Shown piece after piece: positions 48,254 to 52,435 of a stretch of 52,435 bases of DNA. Position 1 is the first letter of the stretch. Every line of letters starts with the position of its first letter. The DNA is taken from NCBI RefSeq assembly GCF_000189255.1, contig NZ_AEVS01000115.1, positions 1 to 52,435 of the forward strand, written 5' to 3'. The translations under genes and the position numbers were made by a program. This DNA comes from Vibrio brasiliensis LMG 20546. Its GTDB lineage: Bacteria; Pseudomonadota; Gammaproteobacteria; Enterobacterales; Vibrionaceae. A model generated the notes under the pieces. The model searched no databases. It saw only the letters and a program-made list of their open reading frames with translations, and had not been told where the DNA came from.

Positions 48254-49132
48254 ATGTCAATCAAGATTAAAACAGCTGAAGAAATCGAACGTATGCGACT
48301 AGCGGGCGCGTTGGCCGCTGAAATCCTAGAGATGATCGAACCACACATTAAAGAAGGTGTGACGACAGATGAGCTAAACCAAATCTGTCACGATTACGGG
48401 ATTGAAAAAGGCGCATATTCTGCACCTCTTGATTACCATGGTTTCCCTAAATCAATCTGTACTTCGATCAACCATATTGTTTGTCACGGTATCCCAGCGT
48501 CTGCTGACGAAGTGGGCAGCAACGGTCAGTTGAAACCTGCTGTATTGAAAAATGGTGACATCATTAACGTTGATATCACGGTAATCATTCCAGACGATGC
48601 TGACGCTGATCTTTCAGTGCGTCCGCAAGGCTACCACGGTGATACTTCTAAGATGTTCTTTGTCGGTGACGTATCTCCTGCCGATAAGCGTCTATGTATG
48701 GTGACTCAGGAAGCGCTTTACGTAGGTATGCGCCAAGTTAAGCCTGGCGCGACTGTTGGTGACATCGGTAGCGCGATTGAGAAGTACATTAAGACGAACA
48801 ATAAGAACAACCCACGTAACAAGTTCTCTATTGTTAAAGACTTCTGTGGTCACGGCATTGGTAACGAGTTCCATGAAGAGCCACAGATCGTTCATTACAA
48901 AAACAATGACCGCCGCGTGCTAAAAGAAGGCATGTGCTTCACTATCGAACCTATGATTAACGAAGGTAAGTTCGGTGTGACGGTTGATGCGGAAGATGAC
49001 TGGACGGTTTACACAGGCGACGGTAAAAAGTCAGCTCAGTACGAACATACCATCGTGGTGACCAAAACAGGCTGTGAGGTGTTAACTCTACGCAGCGATG
49101 ACACCATTCCTCGTATGATGAACAACGCATAA
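48254..49132 (+). CDS. map: Methionine aminopeptidase, type I
   Basis: MetAP removes the initiator Met from nascent proteins. The 292-residue product is longer than E. coli MetAP (264). Ligands: Asp107 (INVD), Asp130 (GDTS), His in GHGIGNEFHEEP and Glu in TIEPM and EHT. E. coli has its first two Asp ligands 11 residues apart; here they are 23 apart because of an extra loop (residues about 108-127, PDDADADLSVRP). A second, smaller insert lies at about 82-98. It is divergent from rpsB, as in E. coli. Confidence 0.96.
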   Translation: MSIKIKTAEEIERMRLAGALAAEILEMIEPHIKEGVTTDELNQICHDYGIEKGAYSAPLDYHGFPKSICTSINHIVCHGIPASADEVGSNGQLKPAVLKNGDIINVDITVIIPDDADADLSVRPQGYHGDTSKMFFVGDVSPADKRLCMVTQEALYVGMRQVKPGATVGDIGSAIEKYIKTNNKNNPRNKFSIVKDFCGHGIGNEFHEEPQIVHYKNNDRRVLKEGMCFTIEPMINEGKFGVTVDAEDDWTVYTGDGKKSAQYEHTIVVTKTGCEVLTLRSDDTIPRMMNNA

Positions 49133-49147
49133 TCACTGCGAGTTTCT

Positions 49148-49180
49148 ACAATATCCCCGCTCAGTCGGGGATATTTTTTT
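49148..49180 (+). terminator. map terminator
   Basis: The arms ATATCCCCG and CGGGGATAT around CTCAGT are followed by TTTTTTTAT. It lies about 16 bp past the map stop. Confidence 0.92.
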
Positions 49181-49235
49181 ATCCGCCTAAGTTTGATAGA
49201 TTGGTCCATAGGACTATTTTGCATGGATTCGCTGT

Positions 49236-51857
49236 ATGCCTTTTCAATCACCGCTCACTTTTGAAGAGCCACAACTTTCAATAGCTGAACTAAAAAATCA
49301 ATTAGAGAAATTTGCTAACTACCAGAAACAAGAGTTTCTAGCCCATCATCCGGTTACCGACTTAGTACTTGGCCGCGCAGAATACATAGATCTGCTTCTG
49401 AATCGTTTATGGCAACATTTCGGTTTCACAGCCCTACCCAACATCAGTCTGGTTGCTGTGGGTGGCTACGGTCGTGGTGAGCTGCATCCATTGTCGGATA
49501 TCGATATTCTGGTGGTCTCTCGTAAGACCTTACCCGACGCTCTGGCGACTAAAGTCAGCGAGTTTATTACCCTGCTATGGGATCTGCGCTTAGAAGTTGG
49601 CCATGCCGTACGTAGTGTCGAGGAGTGCGCAGCGATTGGTCGTGACGATCTGACTGTGGCAACTAACCTGCAAGAAGCGCGTCTTCTGTGCGGCTGTGAA
49701 GACACCTTCCACCAGTTGAAAATGGTCATTCACTCCGAATCATTCTGGCCGAGTGAAATCTTCTACAAGGCGAAAGTTCAGGAGCAGCGTGACCGCCATG
49801 CCCGTTATCACGATACGACTTACAACCTTGAGCCGGATATTAAATCCACTCCAGGTGGCTTACGTGATATCCATACGCTCAGCTGGGTTGCACGTCGACA
49901 CTTTGGGGCAACCTCATTACTAGAGATGAGCCGCTATGGTTTTCTGACAGATGCCGAGTACCGGGAACTTGTCGAGTGTCAGGACTTCCTCTGGCGGGTT
50001 CGTTTCGCTCTGCATATCGAGCTCAAACGTTACGATAACCGTCTTACCTTTGCCCACCAATCTCAGGTGGCAGAGAGCTTAGGTTACTCAGGTGAGGGTA
50101 ACCGAGGCGTCGAAATGATGATGAAAGAGTTCTATCGTACTCTTCGTCGCGTTGCTGAACTCAATAAAATGCTGCTTAAGCTATTTGATCAGGCGATCCT
50201 CAACAATGGTATCGAAGCAAAACCAGAAATTCTCAGCGAGGATTTCCAGCGCCGCGGGCACTTAATCGAAGCTCGCAAGCCAGCCCTGTTTCAGGCTCGT
50301 CCCGAGACTATTCTCGATATGTTCCTCCATATCGCTAATGACTCGACAATCGAAGGAGTCTCTCCTCCGACAATGCGCCAGCTAAGAACAGCGCGTCGAC
50401 GCCTGAATAAGTTCTTACATACCATTCCGGAAGCGCGTGAAAAGTTCCTTGAGTTATGTCGCCACCCTAACGCTCTGCATCGTGCATTTAGCTTAATGCA
50501 CAAGCTCGGTGTTCTGGCTGCCTACCTGCCTCAGTGGAGCCAAATCGTCGGCCAGATGCAGTTTGACCTGTTCCATGTCTATACCGTAGACGAACACAGT
50601 GTCCGACTACTTAAGCACATCAACACCTTTGGTTACGCCAAAAACCACGATAAGCATCCTATCTGCTGCGAAGTCTACCCTCGTATTCAGAAAAAAGAGC
50701 TACTTATCATCGCGGCGATTTTCCACGATATCGGTAAAGGTCGCGGTGGTGATCACTCAGTGATTGGTGAAGGTGAAGCGTACGATTTTTGTATCGAGCA
50801 TGGTCTTTCAAAGCCAGAAGCCAAACTGGTCGCGTGGCTGGTCCGTAACCACTTATTGATGTCGGTGACCGCCCAACGACGCGATATCTACGATCCAGAA
50901 GTGATTACCGAGTTTGCAAAACAGGTTCGTGATGAAGAGTATCTTGAGTACCTGGTGTGTCTGACCGTCGCTGATATCTGTGCAACCAACCCAGAGCTAT
51001 GGAACAGTTGGAAGCGAACCCTATTGGCAGAATTGTTCTACTCTACCCAGCGAGCATTGCGCCGTGGCTTAGAGAACCCTGTTGATGTCAGAGAACGTAT
51101 TCGTCACAACCAGCACCTCGCTTCTGCACTATTGCGCAAAGAGGGCTTTAGCGCACGTGAGATCGAGGTGTTGTGGCAACGCTTTAAAGCAGACTACTTC
51201 CTGCGCCATACTCACAAGCAGATCGCCTGGCACTGTATGAACCTGCTGCGTCATGAAGATCATACTAAGCCATTGATCCTTATCTCGAAGAAAGCCACTC
51301 GCGGTGGCACAGAGGTGTTCGTCTACAGTAAGGACCAGCATGCTCTATTCGCCACAGTGGTCGCCGAGCTGGACCGACGCAACTTCAACGTTCACGATGC
51401 TCAGGTAATGACCAGTAAAGATGGTTATGTTCTGGATACCTTTATGGTGCTTGATCAGCATGGTGAGGTGATTGACGAAAGCCGACATAAAGCAGTCATT
51501 AAGCATCTGGCGCATGTCCTTGAGGATGGTCGCCAAACCAAGATTAAAACCCGTCGCATCCCACGTAACCTGCAGCACTTTAAGGTGAAAACGAAAGTCG
51601 ACTTCCTGCCAACTAAGAGTAAGAAGCGCACGCTGCTGGAATTTGTCGCGCTGGACACTCCCGGACTACTGGCAACCGTTGGTGCAACCTTTGCTGACCT
51701 TGGCGTTCACCTCCATGCAGCTAAAATTACTACCATAGGCGAACGTGCAGAAGACTTGTTTATCATCACCAGTAAAAATGGCGGCAAACTGACGGAAGAA
51801 GAGCAACAGGAACTAAGCGAAAACTTGATTAAAAACATCGCTGAACTAGCACCTTAA
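49236..51857 (+). CDS. glnD: [Protein-PII] uridylyltransferase / uridylyl-removing enzyme
   Basis: GlnD senses glutamine and modifies GlnB (encoded at 26279). The 873-residue product has a nucleotidyltransferase domain (about 60-220) with GGYGRGELHPLSDIDIL, a linker, an HD domain (about 440-560) with IFHDIGKGRGGDHSVIGE for UMP removal, and two C-terminal ACT domains (about 690-770 and 800-870) for glutamine. E. coli GlnD has 890 residues. The ATG at 49236 has no strong ribosome-binding site; a 13-codon frame at 49223 with a better site overlaps it. Confidence 0.97.
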   Translation: MPFQSPLTFEEPQLSIAELKNQLEKFANYQKQEFLAHHPVTDLVLGRAEYIDLLLNRLWQHFGFTALPNISLVAVGGYGRGELHPLSDIDILVVSRKTLPDALATKVSEFITLLWDLRLEVGHAVRSVEECAAIGRDDLTVATNLQEARLLCGCEDTFHQLKMVIHSESFWPSEIFYKAKVQEQRDRHARYHDTTYNLEPDIKSTPGGLRDIHTLSWVARRHFGATSLLEMSRYGFLTDAEYRELVECQDFLWRVRFALHIELKRYDNRLTFAHQSQVAESLGYSGEGNRGVEMMMKEFYRTLRRVAELNKMLLKLFDQAILNNGIEAKPEILSEDFQRRGHLIEARKPALFQARPETILDMFLHIANDSTIEGVSPPTMRQLRTARRRLNKFLHTIPEAREKFLELCRHPNALHRAFSLMHKLGVLAAYLPQWSQIVGQMQFDLFHVYTVDEHSVRLLKHINTFGYAKNHDKHPICCEVYPRIQKKELLIIAAIFHDIGKGRGGDHSVIGEGEAYDFCIEHGLSKPEAKLVAWLVRNHLLMSVTAQRRDIYDPEVITEFAKQVRDEEYLEYLVCLTVADICATNPELWNSWKRTLLAELFYSTQRALRRGLENPVDVRERIRHNQHLASALLRKEGFSAREIEVLWQRFKADYFLRHTHKQIAWHCMNLLRHEDHTKPLILISKKATRGGTEVFVYSKDQHALFATVVAELDRRNFNVHDAQVMTSKDGYVLDTFMVLDQHGEVIDESRHKAVIKHLAHVLEDGRQTKIKTRRIPRNLQHFKVKTKVDFLPTKSKKRTLLEFVALDTPGLLATVGATFADLGVHLHAAKITTIGERAEDLFIITSKNGGKLTEEEQQELSENLIKNIAELAP

Positions 51858-51995
51858 GCGATCTCGACCACAAGTTACTAACTTGGTTAAAAAAGCACTG
51901 TCTACCACGAATATTGGCTGCTACATTAATAGTGAATTGTTCATTCCCTGCTCGAATGAGTAGGGATAATCACTGCAACACAATAGAGGTAGCCT

Positions 51996-52379
51996 ATGTA
52001 TCCACACCTCACTGGTTTAGGTATTCACGATCCTAAACAAATTGAGCGCTATTCCCTTCGTCAAGAAGCGCACAAGGATGTGTTAAAAATCTATTTTCAC
52101 AAACAAAAAGGTGAGTTGTTTGCGAAAAGCGTAAAGTTCAAGTACCCACGTCAGGTCAAGAACGTTCTGGTTGATAGCGGCAGCCATCAATACAAAGAAG
52201 TAACCGAAATAAACCGTAACCTGACGCTGGTTATTGATGAGCTAAATAAGCTGACTAAACCAGGGAAAACCACTGAAGTCGACGTTAAACAGAAGATTCT
52301 TACCGACTTACGTCATTTAGAGAAAGTGGTTTCAAGCAAGATTGCTGAGATTGAGGCGGATTTAGAAAAGCTGAAATAG
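51996..52379 (+). CDS. yaeH: UPF0325 / DUF3461 family protein YaeH
   Basis: This conserved cytoplasmic protein has no established function. The 127-residue product matches E. coli YaeH closely across its length: [49 protein letters not shown] and a helical end [25 protein letters not shown]. coli also places yaeH near glnD/map. A GAGGTAG site precedes the ATG. A heptamer repeat array begins within its stop codon. Confidence 0.93.
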   Translation: MYPHLTGLGIHDPKQIERYSLRQEAHKDVLKIYFHKQKGELFAKSVKFKYPRQVKNVLVDSGSHQYKEVTEINRNLTLVIDELNKLTKPGKTTEVDVKQKILTDLRHLEKVVSSKIAEIEADLEKLK

Positions 52380-52435
52380 AAGCGAGAAGCGAGAAGCGAG
52401 AAGCGAGAAGCGAGAAGCGAGAAGCGAGAAGCGAG
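52379..52435. repeat. Heptamer tandem array, GAAGCGA units, truncated by window end
   Basis: Eight perfect copies of GAAGCGA (equivalently GAGAAGC) plus one base run to the last base of the window. The first base is the G of the yaeH TAG stop. It may continue beyond the window. The same unit length as the 14351 array, and both start GAGA. Confidence 0.95.

Overview
This is a core chromosomal segment of a gammaproteobacterium, almost certainly a Vibrio. The evidence is the block order (rpsB-tsf-pyrH-frr-uppS-cdsA-dxr-rseP-bamA-skp-lpxD-fabZ-lpxA-lpxB-rnhB-dnaE-accA-tilS), the very close similarity of GlnB, RnhA, FabZ, YaeH and ribosomal L36B to the enterobacterial proteins, Vibrio-style divergences such as a long MetAP, moderate GC content, and MetJ-, Zur-, FadR- and TreR-type operators. 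The species cannot be fixed from the sequence alone. No rRNA, tRNA, insertion sequence, prophage, CRISPR array or toxin/defence island was seen.

Layout. (1) 1-4.5 kb: trehalose uptake and hydrolysis (treR, treB, treC), with two TreR-type palindromes flanking the treB promoter and a CRP-like site. (2) 4.5-8.3 kb: a small lipoprotein gene and gmhB, divergent from the metNIQ methionine importer, with tandem MetJ boxes between. (3) 8.3-11.7 kb: an orphan periplasmic binding protein, an AbgT-family transporter, and a zinc-independent ribosomal pair rpmE2-rpmJ2 behind a Zur-like box. (4) 11.8-16.2 kb: trmO, proS, yafJ, gmhA, with a dense repeat cluster between proS and yafJ. (5) 16.4-26.2 kb: fadE, then a block matching the E. 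coli dnaQ-rnhA-yafS-gloB-mltD-yafD neighbourhood, with a TIGR03503-like membrane protein after dnaQ and a Yip1-like gene after mltD. (6) 26.3-28.4 kb: glnB, a cytochrome c, tilS. (7) 28.5-47.9 kb: the long leftward run for fatty acid, lipid A, outer-membrane assembly, isoprenoid, phospholipid, replication and translation functions. (8) 48.2-52.4 kb: map, glnD, yaeH.

The genes fit together as housekeeping. GlnD and GlnB (about 23 kb apart) form the nitrogen-sensing pair. LpxA, LpxD and LpxB with FabZ and AccA share the hydroxyacyl-ACP supply between lipid A and phospholipid. BamA, Skp and RseP serve outer-membrane protein assembly and its stress response. GmhA and GmhB both act in heptose synthesis for the LPS core. 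Dxr, UppS and CdsA supply isoprenoid carrier and CDP-diacylglycerol.

The least ordinary sequence is non-coding. There are 14 exact head-to-tail copies of a heptamer right after the proS terminator, then a 43-bp tandem repeat built of two perfect mini-hairpins, and a second heptamer array that starts inside the yaeH stop codon and runs off the window end. An 11-bp stretch inside the 43-bp repeat is the reverse complement of the second array's unit, so these look like parts of one repeat family. I found no convincing new multi-gene system.
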